A stretch of 64,000 bases of DNA from Atopobiaceae bacterium (GCA_902834555.1 CADFJN010000005.1:1-64000), one strand, 5' to 3'; positions 8,336 to 17,550 are shown, counted from the first letter of the stretch. The notes: generated from the letters alone by a model not told the origin. A program made the numbers and translations.

Positions 8336-9064
8336 ATGGCTTGCACCCCCACACCGCACAACGAAGCCGTCGCGGGCCAGATTGCCCCGCTCGTCCTGAT
8401 GCCGGGCGACCCTCTCCGCGCTAAGCGTCTCGCGGAGACCTACCTCGAGAACGTCGAGCAGTTCAACGGCGTTCGCAACATGCTGGGCTACACCGGAACC
8501 TACCAGGGTAATCCCGTCTCGGTGATGGGCAGCGGCATGGGCATGCCCTCCATTGGCATCTACTCGTACGAGCTCTACAACTTCTATGGCGTCGAGTCGA
8601 TCGTGCGCATTGGCACCGCGGGTGGCGTGGCACCAAGCGTGCGCCTGCGCGACATCGTGCTTGGCATGGGCGCCTGCACGGACTCCAACTACGCACACCA
8701 GTTCAACGCGCCGGGCACGCTTGCCCCCATCGCTGACTTTGGCCTCCTGCGCCGCGCGGCAGACGCCGCGGAGCGCCTTGGCTATCCCGTTCGCGTTGGC
8801 AACGTGCTCTCGTCGGACGTCTTCTACGACGAGGATCCCACGGCTTCCGAGCGCTGGGCAAAGATGGGCGTCCTTGCCGTGGAGATGGAATCGGCGGCGC
8901 TCTACCTCAACGCCATGCGCGCTCGCAAGCGCGCACTCACGATTCTCACCGTGACGGACGTTGTCTCTCGCGGCGAGGCCCTCACGGCAGAGGAGCGCCA
9001 AGAGAGCCTCACGCAGATGATGGAGGTCGCACTAAGCCTTGCAGCGCCGGACCCAAGGGCGTAG
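8336..9064 (+). CDS. deoD: Purine-nucleoside phosphorylase, DeoD type
   Basis: Hexameric-type purine nucleoside phosphorylase, which converts a purine (deoxy)nucleoside and phosphate to base and (deoxy)ribose-1-phosphate. The phosphate loop is MPGDPLRAK near the N-terminus. VRIGTAGG, the MEMES-like VEMESAALY and the SRGEALTAEER region follow. The 242-residue length is typical. Its ribosome-binding site lies inside the end of deoB and only 2 nt separate the genes, so they are coupled. Its product is the substrate of DeoB. Confidence 0.96.
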   Translation: MACTPTPHNEAVAGQIAPLVLMPGDPLRAKRLAETYLENVEQFNGVRNMLGYTGTYQGNPVSVMGSGMGMPSIGIYSYELYNFYGVESIVRIGTAGGVAPSVRLRDIVLGMGACTDSNYAHQFNAPGTLAPIADFGLLRRAADAAERLGYPVRVGNVLSSDVFYDEDPTASERWAKMGVLAVEMESAALYLNAMRARKRALTILTVTDVVSRGEALTAEERQESLTQMMEVALSLAAPDPRA

Positions 9065-9160
9065 CGGCAACACGAGGGAGAGTCTCCCTCTGTCGATAGG
9101 AAGTTTGGCTCCATGGGGTGCCCTGTTCGGGAGAGGACGGGGTGGAGAAAGGGGACAGAA

Positions 9161-10261
9161 ATGCCAGATCAGAGCAGCTTTACTCGGCGTGGCTTCCTGA
9201 AGGGCCTTGCTGGCGCATGCGCACTGGGTGCCACCGGCGCACTCGTAGGGTGCGGCGGTTCGTCCAGCGACTCGTCTTCCAGCAGCGACTCCTCCGACAG
9301 CAGCGCCACCACGTCCGGAACCACGCACAAGGTTGAGATGGTCACCGATACCGGTGGCGTTAACGACCAGTCGTTCAACCAGATTTCGTGGTCCGGCCTC
9401 CAGAAGCTCCAGCAGGACGAGGGCTGGGACGTCAGCTATCTCGAGTCCAAGCAGGAGTCCGACTACGCGACCAACCTCGACAAGGCAGTTGACGATGACG
9501 CAGAGCTCATCTGGGCCATCGGCTTTTCCATGGCAGACGCCGTGGGCAACGCGGCCAAGGCCAACCCCGATGTCCAGTTTGGCATCATCGATAACGCCAA
9601 CCCAACCGACGCCTCCAACATCACCGGCGTTCAGTTCCGTGCCCAGGAGTCGTCGTTCATCGTTGGCTACATTGCCGCTTGCGTGAGCAAGACCGGCATG
9701 GTTGGTAACGTCCTCGGCGTCGAGAGCGACGTTCTGCGCCAGTTTGAGTTTGGCTATAAGGCCGGCGTTGCCTATGCCAACAAGGAGAAGGGGCTCAACG
9801 TTCAGTGCGAGTCCCAGTACGCCGAGAGCTTTGGCGATGCCGCCAAGGGCAGCTCCATCACGCAGCGCATGGTTTCCGATGGCTGCGATGTTGTGTTCCA
9901 GGCTGCTGGCGGCACGGGCGTTGGCGTCATCAACGCCTGCAAGGACGCCGGCATCTACGCCATTGGCGCCGACATGGACCAGTCCTACCTCGCCGAGGGC
10001 ACGGTTCTCACCTCTGCCCTCAAGGAGGTCGACGTCGCTATCGTGGATGTCTCCAAGCGCCTTCTCTCCGGCGACCTCAAGGGTGGCTCCAACATCACCC
10101 TGGGTCTCTCCGACGACGCTGTGGGCATCCCCGAGGATTACTCCCTCATGGGGGAGGACGTCTACAACGACGCCCTTGCTGTGGAGGAGCTCATCAAGTC
10201 CGGCGACATCGTGCCGCCTGCGACCTCTGATGACTACGACAAGTTTGTCGCCAGCCTCTAG
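9161..10261 (+). CDS. BMP/PnrA-family nucleoside-binding lipoprotein (Tat-type signal)
   Basis: Substrate-binding component of the ABC importer encoded downstream. The 366-residue precursor starts with a twin-arginine-like stretch (TRRGFLKG, residues 8-15) and a hydrophobic segment ending in the lipobox LVGC, with the lipidated Cys at residue 31. A Ser/Asp-rich linker and the BMP fold follow (MVTDTGGVNDQSFNQ, IGFSMADAVG, YIAACVSKTG, FQAAGGTG). PnrA-like proteins bind purine nucleosides, which fits this operon. The ATG at 9161 follows AAAGGGG. Tat export of a folded lipoprotein is consistent with the tatA gene in the window, although tatC is not seen. Confidence 0.93.
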   Translation: MPDQSSFTRRGFLKGLAGACALGATGALVGCGGSSSDSSSSSDSSDSSATTSGTTHKVEMVTDTGGVNDQSFNQISWSGLQKLQQDEGWDVSYLESKQESDYATNLDKAVDDDAELIWAIGFSMADAVGNAAKANPDVQFGIIDNANPTDASNITGVQFRAQESSFIVGYIAACVSKTGMVGNVLGVESDVLRQFEFGYKAGVAYANKEKGLNVQCESQYAESFGDAAKGSSITQRMVSDGCDVVFQAAGGTGVGVINACKDAGIYAIGADMDQSYLAEGTVLTSALKEVDVAIVDVSKRLLSGDLKGGSNITLGLSDDAVGIPEDYSLMGEDVYNDALAVEELIKSGDIVPPATSDDYDKFVASL

Positions 10262-10271
10262 ACGCGCAGTT

Positions 10272-10338
10272 AGGGGGTGCCTGGCGCGCGCGTCGGGCAC
10301 CCTCTCTTGGTTTGATCGCTGAGGGGCTCTGGCCCCTC
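10272..10338 (+). terminator. Two hairpins between the binding-protein and ATPase genes
   Basis: The first hairpin pairs GGGTGCC (10275-10281) with GGCACCC (10296-10302). The second is GAGGGGC-TCTG-GCCCCTC (10321-10338), followed by GCTTTT. Both lie before the ATPase ribosome-binding site. They are best read as partial termination or mRNA-stabilising structures that give more binding protein than transporter. Confidence 0.6.
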
Positions 10339-10360
10339 GCTTTTCATAGGGAGGTGGACT

Positions 10361-11890
10361 ATGGAGGCCAGTCCCGACTATGCCGTGCAGATGCACGGCA
10401 TCACGAAGACCTTCGGCTCGTTCAAGGCGCTCGATGGCGTTGACCTCGACGTGAAAAAGCAGACGGTCCATGCCATCCTTGGCGAGAACGGTGCGGGCAA
10501 GAGCACGCTCATGAACGTGCTCTACGGCCTGTACCAGGCCGATGAGGGTGAGGTGTACCTCGGTGGGCAGAGCGTCCAGATCCAAAGCCCGCTCGACGCG
10601 ATTGCCCACGGGATTGGCATGGTCCACCAGCACTTCATGCTCGTCGAGAACTTCACCGTCACTGAGAACATCATTCTTGGCGATGAGGTCTGCCATTCGA
10701 TGGGCGTCCTCGACATGGCTCGTGCCAAAAAAGAGGTCGAGAAGATCGTCGACGAGTATGGCTTCGAGGTTGACCCAGACGCAAAGATCGAGGACATCAC
10801 CGTTGGCATGCAGCAGCGCGTCGAGATCTTGAAGGCGCTCTACCGCGGCGCGGACACGCTGATTCTTGACGAGCCCACGGCAGTCCTCACGCCGCAGGAG
10901 ATCACGCAGCTCATCAAAATCATGCACGGCCTTGTTGCCAAGGGCAAGACGATCATCATCATCACCCACAAGCTCAAAGAGATCATGGAGTCCGCCGACG
11001 CCTGCACCATCATCCGTCGTGGCAAGTACATGGGCACGGTGGACGTGAGCAAGACCACCGAAGAGGAGCTTGCGTCCAAGATGGTTGGCCGTCACGTGAG
11101 CCTCACCGTCGAGAAGGGCCCTGCCAAGCCCGGCGAGACGGTCCTCTCGGTCAAGGACCTGCACGTGAAGGATGCCCGAGGGATCGAGCAGGTATGCGGC
11201 CTCAACATTGACGTTCGTGCCGGAGAGATCGTAGGCATAGCCGGCATCGAGGGCAACGGGCAGGATGAGTTCGTGGGGGCCATCGACGGCCTTGCAAAGG
11301 CGGATTCCGGCACTATCTCTGTGAAGGGCGAGGAGATCCAGAACACCGTTCCCAGAAACGTACTCGACCACAAGGTGGCAACCATCCCCGCCGACCGTCA
11401 GCGCTTTGGCCTGGTGCTGCCCTTTACGGTTGCCGAGAATGTCATTCTTGAGCGCCACCGCGAGGAGACGTTTGGCAAGGGGGCAACCCTCGATTACGGG
11501 AAGGTCCGCTCCTTCACCAACGGCCTCATCAAGGAGTACGACATTCGCCCCGCGGATTGCGTCGACAGCCTTGCGGGCGGACTTTCCGGCGGCAACCAGC
11601 AGAAGGTCATCATTGCTCGCGAGGTTTCGAGCGAGCCGGATCTTCTTGTTGCCGTGCAGCCTACGCGCGGCCTTGACGTGGGCGCTATCGAGTTTGTGCA
11701 CAAGGCGCTTATCCGCGAGCGCGATCGCGGCGCGGCAATCCTGCTTATCTCGCTCGAGCTTGACGAGGTCATGGATGTGGCAGACACGATTGCCGTCATC
11801 CACCACGGAAAGATCGTGGGCACGTTCAAGCAGGGAACGGTGAGCGAAGAAGAGGTTGGCCTGCTTATGGCTGGGGGTGGCAAGCAGTGA
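10361..11890 (+). CDS. Nucleoside/sugar ABC importer, double ATPase subunit
   Basis: A cytoplasmic ATPase with two fused ABC domains (509 residues), as in the ribose/nucleoside (NupO/YufO) class. Domain 1 has Walker A GENGAGKST, the QQRVEILKAL signature region and Walker B LILDEPTAVLTP. Domain 2 has a degenerate P-loop (GIAGIEGNGQDEF) but a good LSGGNQQK signature, so ATP hydrolysis is probably asymmetric. GGGAGG precedes the ATG. Its stop overlaps the next start as GTGA, which indicates translational coupling to the first permease. Confidence 0.94.
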   Translation: MEASPDYAVQMHGITKTFGSFKALDGVDLDVKKQTVHAILGENGAGKSTLMNVLYGLYQADEGEVYLGGQSVQIQSPLDAIAHGIGMVHQHFMLVENFTVTENIILGDEVCHSMGVLDMARAKKEVEKIVDEYGFEVDPDAKIEDITVGMQQRVEILKALYRGADTLILDEPTAVLTPQEITQLIKIMHGLVAKGKTIIIITHKLKEIMESADACTIIRRGKYMGTVDVSKTTEEELASKMVGRHVSLTVEKGPAKPGETVLSVKDLHVKDARGIEQVCGLNIDVRAGEIVGIAGIEGNGQDEFVGAIDGLAKADSGTISVKGEEIQNTVPRNVLDHKVATIPADRQRFGLVLPFTVAENVILERHREETFGKGATLDYGKVRSFTNGLIKEYDIRPADCVDSLAGGLSGGNQQKVIIAREVSSEPDLLVAVQPTRGLDVGAIEFVHKALIRERDRGAAILLISLELDEVMDVADTIAVIHHGKIVGTFKQGTVSEEEVGLLMAGGGKQ

Positions 11891-13191
11891 ACAACACGGT
11901 AATCAAGGTGCTGAGGAAACCCATCACCTCGGCAATCATCGCCATTCTCATTGGCTTTCTGGTCGCAGCAATCGTTCTTGCCAGCGCAGGGTATGACCCG
12001 GGCGCCTCGTTTGCAGCGCTCTTCTCGGGCATGGTCGGCCGGCCCCGCTACATCGTCAACGTGATTATCAAGGCCACGCCGCTTCTGTTCTGTGGCATTG
12101 CCGTTGCTTTTGCCTTCAAGGTTGGCCTCTTCAACATTGGCGCCGAGGGCCAGTACATCCTGGGCACCGTTGCTGCGACCATCGTGGGCATCACCTGTGA
12201 CCTGCCTGCCGTTCTCGAGATTCCGCTCGTTGTGCTCTCGGGCACCATTGCGGGCGCGCTCTCTGGGGCACTTATTGGATGGCTCAAGGCAAAGTTTGGC
12301 ATCCACGAGGTCATCACCAGCATCATGTTCAACTGGATTAGCCTCTACCTCTGCAACTACGTGGTCTCGCTCGACGTGTTCCACCAGCCCAACACCACGG
12401 GCACCTATGCGGTGCACGACACTGCATTCACGATGATCCTCCCCAACTGGAAGCTCTCTGACGAGGGACAGGCGGCACTGGCGAACGTCCCCGTACTGCG
12501 CGACGTCCTGGTGCGCTGCGACGTTAACGTTGGCATCATTGTTGCTGTGGTGGCCGCTGTGTTCATTGGCTGGTTGCTCAAGCGCACCAAGATGGGCTAT
12601 GAGATGCGCGCCGTGGGTCTCAACAAGGACGCCGCCCGCTTTGCCGGTATTAACGTCGAGAAGAACATTGTGCTCTGCATGGTCATCTCCGGCGCTCTGT
12701 GCGGCATTGCCGGCGCCCTCAACATCACCGGCATCTCGCCGCACGGCATTTCCACGCTTGCTGCGTTTGAGAACAACGGATTCAACGGCCTCTCGGTGGC
12801 GTTCATCGCCGGCTGCTCTCCCGTTGCGTGCATCCCGGCGTCCCTGCTCTTCGCCGGCCTCATCTACGGAGGCCAGACGGTGCAGCAGACCATGGGCGCT
12901 CCGTCCGAGATTATCAGCATCATGATTGGCACCATCGTGTTCTGCATGGCTCTGGGTGGCGTTATCCCCATGCTTGCCGAGCACATCCAGCGCTCTCGCG
13001 CCGAGCGTGCCGAGCAAGCGCGCAAGCTTGCCGCCGAGGCTGGGGCAACTCCTGTCGCAGCTGCAGGGGAGAGCGGCTCCCAGAAGGACGAGGACGCGGC
13101 CGAGCCCAAGGCACCGGCGGAGGCGTCTCCGAAGGCCGCCGAACCTACTGATTCTAGTGAGAAGAAGGGGGCTGATGGCGATGCTCGATAA
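11887..13191 (+). CDS. ABC importer permease 1 (BPD_transp_2 family)
   Basis: An inner-membrane permease of the branched-chain amino-acid/ribose/nucleoside type (NupP/YufP-like), 434 residues with a GTG start. Multiple hydrophobic segments run to about residue 365. The conserved GLFNIGAEGQYILG and GYEMRAVGLNKDAARFAGIN coupling segments are present. The last 70 or so residues are a hydrophilic Ala/Glu/Lys/Pro-rich tail not usual for the family, probably cytoplasmic and disordered. It overlaps the next permease gene by 17 nt. Confidence 0.92.
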   Translation: MNNTVIKVLRKPITSAIIAILIGFLVAAIVLASAGYDPGASFAALFSGMVGRPRYIVNVIIKATPLLFCGIAVAFAFKVGLFNIGAEGQYILGTVAATIVGITCDLPAVLEIPLVVLSGTIAGALSGALIGWLKAKFGIHEVITSIMFNWISLYLCNYVVSLDVFHQPNTTGTYAVHDTAFTMILPNWKLSDEGQAALANVPVLRDVLVRCDVNVGIIVAVVAAVFIGWLLKRTKMGYEMRAVGLNKDAARFAGINVEKNIVLCMVISGALCGIAGALNITGISPHGISTLAAFENNGFNGLSVAFIAGCSPVACIPASLLFAGLIYGGQTVQQTMGAPSEIISIMIGTIVFCMALGGVIPMLAEHIQRSRAERAEQARKLAAEAGATPVAAAGESGSQKDEDAAEPKAPAEASPKAAEPTDSSEKKGADGDAR

Positions 13192-14098
13192 CCTTGTGCT
13201 CGTCCTCTCCATTACCCTCATGTACTCCACGCCCCTCGTCTTTGGCGCCCTTGGAGGCGTTATCTCCGAGCGCTCCGGCGTCACGAACATCGGCATCGAA
13301 GGCATGATGAACGTCGGCGCATTTGCCGGAGTTGCAGGAAGCTACGTCTCGGGCAACCCCTGGATAGGCCTTCTCTGCGCTGGCCTGGCAGGCGGGCTGG
13401 TCGCCTTGCTCCACGCAGTGGCGTCCGTTACCTTCAACGCCGACCAGACCATCTCGGGTGTTGCCATCAACCTACTGGCCCCCGGCATCGCGCTCTTTGC
13501 CTGCCGCCGCATGTTTGATGGCGCGGCCATGTCCTCTGTGGTCAACACGCTGCCCAAGCTCGTCGATACCTCGGGCTTTGGCGACTCTCCGCTCGCTAGC
13601 CTAAACCTTGACGTCACGGTGCTTCTCGGCCTTATTGCCGCCGTGGTCATGTGGTTCGTGCTCTACCGGACCAAGTGGGGCCTTCGCATTCGCTCTGTGG
13701 GAGAGCACCCCGAGGCCTCCGAGACCCTGGGCATCAACGTCTATCGCACGCGCTACATCTGCGTGATTCTCTCCGGCGTACTCGCAGGCTTTGGTGGCGC
13801 GTCCATGACGCTGGCCATCATCTCTCAGTACACGCAGACTGCCATCAGTGGCCAGGGCTTCATTGCCCTTGCGGCGGTGATCTTTGGCAAGTGGACCCCG
13901 CACGGCGCCTACCTTGCCTGCCTGCTCTTTGGCTTCACGCAGGCGCTTACCGTCATGCTGGGCGGTGGCTCTGTGGTGCCCACGCAGATTCTGGCAATGC
14001 TGCCATACGTGATGACCGTCCTCGTCCTGGTGTTCTTCGTGGGACGCTCCGTTGCGCCTAAGGCTGACGGCGTGCCGTACATCAAGGGCAGCAGGTAA
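13175..14098 (+). CDS. ABC importer permease 2 (BPD_transp_2 family)
   Basis: The second permease subunit (NupQ/YufQ-like), 307 residues. It has the family segment GVTNIGIEGMMNVGAFAG and the coupling loop LRIRSVGEHPEASETLGINV. The ATG at 13175 (MAMLDNL) follows AAGGGG; the frame is open further upstream within the previous gene but out of the family there. Together with the upstream lipoprotein, ATPase and first permease it forms a complete importer, most likely for nucleosides given the flanking enzymes. Confidence 0.92.
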   Translation: MAMLDNLVLVLSITLMYSTPLVFGALGGVISERSGVTNIGIEGMMNVGAFAGVAGSYVSGNPWIGLLCAGLAGGLVALLHAVASVTFNADQTISGVAINLLAPGIALFACRRMFDGAAMSSVVNTLPKLVDTSGFGDSPLASLNLDVTVLLGLIAAVVMWFVLYRTKWGLRIRSVGEHPEASETLGINVYRTRYICVILSGVLAGFGGASMTLAIISQYTQTAISGQGFIALAAVIFGKWTPHGAYLACLLFGFTQALTVMLGGGSVVPTQILAMLPYVMTVLVLVFFVGRSVAPKADGVPYIKGSR

Positions 14099-14127
14099 CA
14101 AGCGGCTTAAGGAGCCTCTGAAAAGAC

Positions 14128-14583
14128 ATGGAACTAACCGACGAGCAGCTCGTGGGAAGGGCACTCGAAGCCCGCGAGCATGCCTATGTACCCTACTCTC
14201 ACTTTGCCGTTGGAGCGGCGCTTCTAGCTGATGACGGCACTGTCTACCAGGGATGCAATATCGAAAACGCAGCGTACACGCCCTGCAACTGCGCCGAGCG
14301 CACGGCATTCTTCAAGGCGGTCTACGAGGGGCAGCGGCACTTCTCGGCAATTGCCGTTGTGGGAGGCCCGGAGGGACAGCCCATCTCGGACTGGTGCACG
14401 CCATGCGGCGTATGCCGCCAGGTGATGCGCGAGTTCTGCGACCCGGACTCATTTAGGATCATCGTTGCCCGCTCGCCAGAGGAGCGTCGCTCGCTTTTGC
14501 TGCGAGACCTTCTCCCTGAGGGATTTGGGCCGGAGGACTTGGGGCACCATCGGGCGGATGAAACGGGAGGTGACGCCGCATGA
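14128..14583 (+). CDS. cdd: Cytidine deaminase
   Basis: Zinc-dependent hydrolytic deamination of cytidine and deoxycytidine to (deoxy)uridine. The catalytic motifs are CNCAERTAF (zinc Cys and proton-shuttle Glu) and PCGVCRQ (two zinc Cys). At 151 residues it is of the small homotetrameric type with a slightly long tail. Its stop overlaps the pdp start as ATGA, so uridine is handed directly to the next enzyme of the operon. An AAGGAG site lies about 13 nt upstream of the ATG. Confidence 0.96.
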   Translation: MELTDEQLVGRALEAREHAYVPYSHFAVGAALLADDGTVYQGCNIENAAYTPCNCAERTAFFKAVYEGQRHFSAIAVVGGPEGQPISDWCTPCGVCRQVMREFCDPDSFRIIVARSPEERRSLLLRDLLPEGFGPEDLGHHRADETGGDAA

Positions 14584-15905
14584 GAATGTACGACATCATC
14601 GAGAGCAAGCGAGACGGCCACGAGCTTACCGACGAGCAGATTGACTTCTTCGTCAACGGCTACGTGGCGGGTGACATTCCGGATTACCAGGCCTCCGCAC
14701 TCTGCATGGCCATCTTCTACAAGGGCATGACCGACCGCGAGATCGTGCGACTCACCCTGGACATGGCGCACTCTGGTGACATGGTGGACCTCTCGCCCAT
14801 TCCCGGCATCAAGGTGGACAAGCACTCTACCGGCGGCGTGGGAGACAAGACCACCCTGGTGGTGGCGCCTATCGTGGCGTCGCTTGGCGTGCGCGTTGCC
14901 AAGATGAGCGGGCGTGGCCTTGGGCACACTGGCGGTACGCTCGACAAGCTCGAGTCCATTCCTGGCCTTACCACCTCCATTGACGAGCAGCGCTTCTTCT
15001 CCATTGTGAGTGAGGTTGGGTGCGCCGTTGCCGGCCAGACCGGAAACCTGGTGCCCGCAGACAAGAAGCTCTATGCGCTGCGAGATGTGACGGCTACGGT
15101 TGACTCGCTGCCGCTCATCGCCTCCAGCGTCATGAGCAAGAAGATTGCCGCTGGTTCCGACAAGATTCTTCTCGACGTGAAGTGCGGCAGCGGCGCGTTT
15201 ATGAAGACCGTTGACGATGCCATTGCGCTTGCCCAAGAGATGGTCCGCATTGGCGAGGGCGTTGGCCGCACGACGGCCGCGCTCATCACAAACATGGACC
15301 GCCCGCTTGGCTGCTGCGTGGGCAATGCCCTTGAGGTGGAGGAGGCCGCGCGAACCCTTATGGGCAAAGGACCTCAGGACCTTACGGACATCTGCGTGGA
15401 GCTTGCAGCAAACATGCTGGAGCTTGCGGACAAGGGTGACATCGCTGCCTGCCGCTCGATGGCCCGCGGGCAGATAGAGAACGGCGAGGGCATGGAGAAG
15501 CTTGCCCAAATGGTTGCCGCCCAAGGCGGGGACGCGTCCTACGTGCGCGATCCCAGCCGCTTTGGCTCCGATGCCTGCGTGCGTGACGTGTACTCCAACT
15601 GCGACGGTTGGGTGCGCCATATGAACACCGAGCGCGTTGGCATTGCCTCCGTGTCGCTTGGTGCCGGGCGAGCGCGCAAGGAAGACTCCATCGACCCGCT
15701 TGCCGGTATTGTTCTCCAGAAGAAGGCGGGCGACAAGGTGGCAAAGGGCGACGTTCTCGCAACGCTTTACGCCTCGAGCGAGGCCCAGCTCGATGAAGGA
15801 GAGCAGGTCCTCCGCGACTCCTACGAGATTAGCGACGAGCAGCCCGAGCCCGAGCCTCTCGTCTACGCGCGCGTAACTCGCAACGGCGTGGAGCGGCTCG
15901 CCTAG
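14580..15905 (+). CDS. pdp: Pyrimidine-nucleoside (thymidine) phosphorylase
   Basis: Phosphorolysis of uridine, thymidine or deoxyuridine to base and (deoxy)ribose-1-phosphate. The 441-residue protein has the family signature SGRGLGHTGGTLDKLESIPG and the phosphate-binding KHSTGGVGDK. The C-terminal alpha/beta domain includes the swivelling GIVLQKKAGDKVAKGD segment. It is the last gene of the operon and coupled to cdd by a 4-nt overlap. DeoA and Pdp are hard to separate by eye; the operon without a separate uridine phosphorylase suggests the broad-specificity Pdp type. Confidence 0.93.
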   Translation: MRMYDIIESKRDGHELTDEQIDFFVNGYVAGDIPDYQASALCMAIFYKGMTDREIVRLTLDMAHSGDMVDLSPIPGIKVDKHSTGGVGDKTTLVVAPIVASLGVRVAKMSGRGLGHTGGTLDKLESIPGLTTSIDEQRFFSIVSEVGCAVAGQTGNLVPADKKLYALRDVTATVDSLPLIASSVMSKKIAAGSDKILLDVKCGSGAFMKTVDDAIALAQEMVRIGEGVGRTTAALITNMDRPLGCCVGNALEVEEAARTLMGKGPQDLTDICVELAANMLELADKGDIAACRSMARGQIENGEGMEKLAQMVAAQGGDASYVRDPSRFGSDACVRDVYSNCDGWVRHMNTERVGIASVSLGAGRARKEDSIDPLAGIVLQKKAGDKVAKGDVLATLYASSEAQLDEGEQVLRDSYEISDEQPEPEPLVYARVTRNGVERLA

Positions 15906-15932
15906 GCGAGGGCTAAGAGTTCCCGTACAAAC

Positions 15933-15972
15933 GTGCCCCGCAGTCCGGCTTTTTGCCGCGGCTGCGGGGCAC
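15933..15972. terminator. Hairpin between convergent pdp and murE
   Basis: A perfect 11-bp stem (GTGCCCCGCAG with CTGCGGGGCAC) encloses an inner CGGC-TTTTT-GCCG hairpin. There is little T tract on either side, so it probably serves both convergent genes as a weak or bidirectional terminator. Confidence 0.65.
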
Positions 15973-16005
15973 GCTCATAGACGGCTGAAAATTGCTTCGT
16001 GCGGG

Positions 16006-17544
16006 CTAGGCCTCGGGATGCGCGGCGTGCCAGTTGCGAACGGCCTCTTCGTAGATGTCGCCATCTGTGCGGCAGGGGACAAACTCGTTGCCCTCGTGCT
16101 GGCGCGTCTCGTCACCCTTGGCCAGCAGGCAGAGAATCGCCGGGCCCTCGCCCTCGTAACCCAGCTGGACGGCGCGGCGAATGGCCTCTTCGCGGTTGAG
16201 AATGACCTCGTATGCTGTGCCCTCCGGCGTGGCGTCCGCCATCTGCTGGCAGATTTCCTCCACGGGGTCGTTCGCCGGGTCTTCCTCGGTGTAGATGAGG
16301 TAGTCGGCGTACTTGGCGGCTTCCTGGGGAAGCTCGTGTCTACGCTCGTACGCCTTGCCACCGGGGGCGCCAAAGACGGCAATGATGCGATACCCCGGGA
16401 ACTCCTCCTTGACCGAAGGGAAGAACCGCTGGTAGGAGAGCTTGTTGTGGGCATAGTCGACAAGCGCCACAACCTTGGGGTCGGGGCTGGGGAGAAGCTC
16501 CATGCGGCCGGGGACGCGCGCGTGCGAGAGCGGCTCGGCGATCTTCTCGCGACCAATGCCCAGGACCTCGCAGATGGCGATGGTCGCAAGTGCGTTGTCC
16601 ACGTTGAAGAGGCCGGGCATGCCCAGGCAGATGGGCCCTTCCCAGCTTGGCGTGTGTGCAGTGAACGAGACCATGCCATAGGCGCTCTGGATGTCCGAGG
16701 CCCAGACGTCTGCCGAGCGGTCCTTGGCAGAGAAGGTCACCACGCGCTCGCAGCGCCGGGCGCGTTCGAGGATGGTCTGGATCTCGTTGGAGTCGAGGTT
16801 CACCACGGCAACGCGTGCCTGGTCGAAGATGCGGAGTTTGCTCTGGAAGTAGTCCTCAAAGTTGGGGTGCTCAACGGGCGAGATGTGGTCACGCCCAATG
16901 TTCAGGAAGCAGGCAATGGAAAGGTCAAGGCCCAAGACACGGTCGTACTTGAGGGCCTGGCTCGAGACCTCCATATCCATGTAGGCAAGGCCTGCCTTGC
17001 GGGCGTTGGCGAGGTGACGCCAGAGGTCCGGGGACTCCGGCGTGGTGTTGTGGCTCTCCTCGCGCTCGACGCCGTCAAAGGTCTCGATGGAGCCCATGAC
17101 GCCGGTACGTGCGTGCGTCTCGTTGCCGTCAAGCACGGCGCGGAGCATGTAGGACACCGTCGACTTGCCCTTGGTGCCGGTGATGCCAATGACGGCGAGG
17201 TCGTGGTCGGGGTGGCCAAAGGCCTCGGCCGAGGAGAACGCCATGGCGCGGCGCAGGTCCGTGGTGATGAGTGCGGGCGTTCCGGGGGCAACGTCTGCCA
17301 GCTCGGCTGCGCGGTCCCTGTCGCAAAGGTAGGCCACGGCGCCCTTTTCGAGCGCGGAGGTGAGATAGGCTGGCTTGAAGGCGGCGCCCTTGCACACAAA
17401 GACATGCGCTGGGACAACGACGCGCGAGTCGCAGTCGACCCCGGTGATGGGCGTGGCGCCCTTTTCGGCGGTGATGTTTGCTGTGGTGGCCAGCAGCCCC
17501 TCATTGTCGAGAAGCTGGGCAAGAGATGTGAGTGTAGTATTCAT
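16006..17544 (-). CDS. murE: UDP-MurNAc-tripeptide synthetase, predicted L-lysine-adding
   Basis: Adds the third residue of the peptidoglycan stem peptide to UDP-MurNAc-L-Ala-D-Glu in the cytoplasm, using ATP. The 512 residues carry the Mur ligase P-loop GITGTKGKST, the UDP-substrate region TTPESPDLWRHL and DYAHNKLS. The specificity site reads EDPANDP, resembling the DNPANDDP of the lysine-adding S. aureus enzyme rather than the DNPR of diaminopimelate enzymes. That predicts L-Lys (possibly ornithine) in the wall. The ATG at 17544 has no Shine-Dalgarno and sits at the expected transcription start of an extended -10 promoter, so translation may be leaderless. Confidence 0.92.
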   Translation of the reverse strand: MNTTLTSLAQLLDNEGLLATTANITAEKGATPITGVDCDSRVVVPAHVFVCKGAAFKPAYLTSALEKGAVAYLCDRDRAAELADVAPGTPALITTDLRRAMAFSSAEAFGHPDHDLAVIGITGTKGKSTVSYMLRAVLDGNETHARTGVMGSIETFDGVEREESHNTTPESPDLWRHLANARKAGLAYMDMEVSSQALKYDRVLGLDLSIACFLNIGRDHISPVEHPNFEDYFQSKLRIFDQARVAVVNLDSNEIQTILERARRCERVVTFSAKDRSADVWASDIQSAYGMVSFTAHTPSWEGPICLGMPGLFNVDNALATIAICEVLGIGREKIAEPLSHARVPGRMELLPSPDPKVVALVDYAHNKLSYQRFFPSVKEEFPGYRIIAVFGAPGGKAYERRHELPQEAAKYADYLIYTEEDPANDPVEEICQQMADATPEGTAYEVILNREEAIRRAVQLGYEGEGPAILCLLAKGDETRQHEGNEFVPCRTDGDIYEEAVRNWHAAHPEA

Positions 17545-17550
17545 GCATCA

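Noticed and set aside
9032..11806. A 924-codon open frame on the minus strand opposite the BMP and ABC ATPase genes
   Set aside because: It mirrors codon bias of the plus-strand genes, has no ribosome-binding site or family motif, and the plus strand encodes clear proteins.
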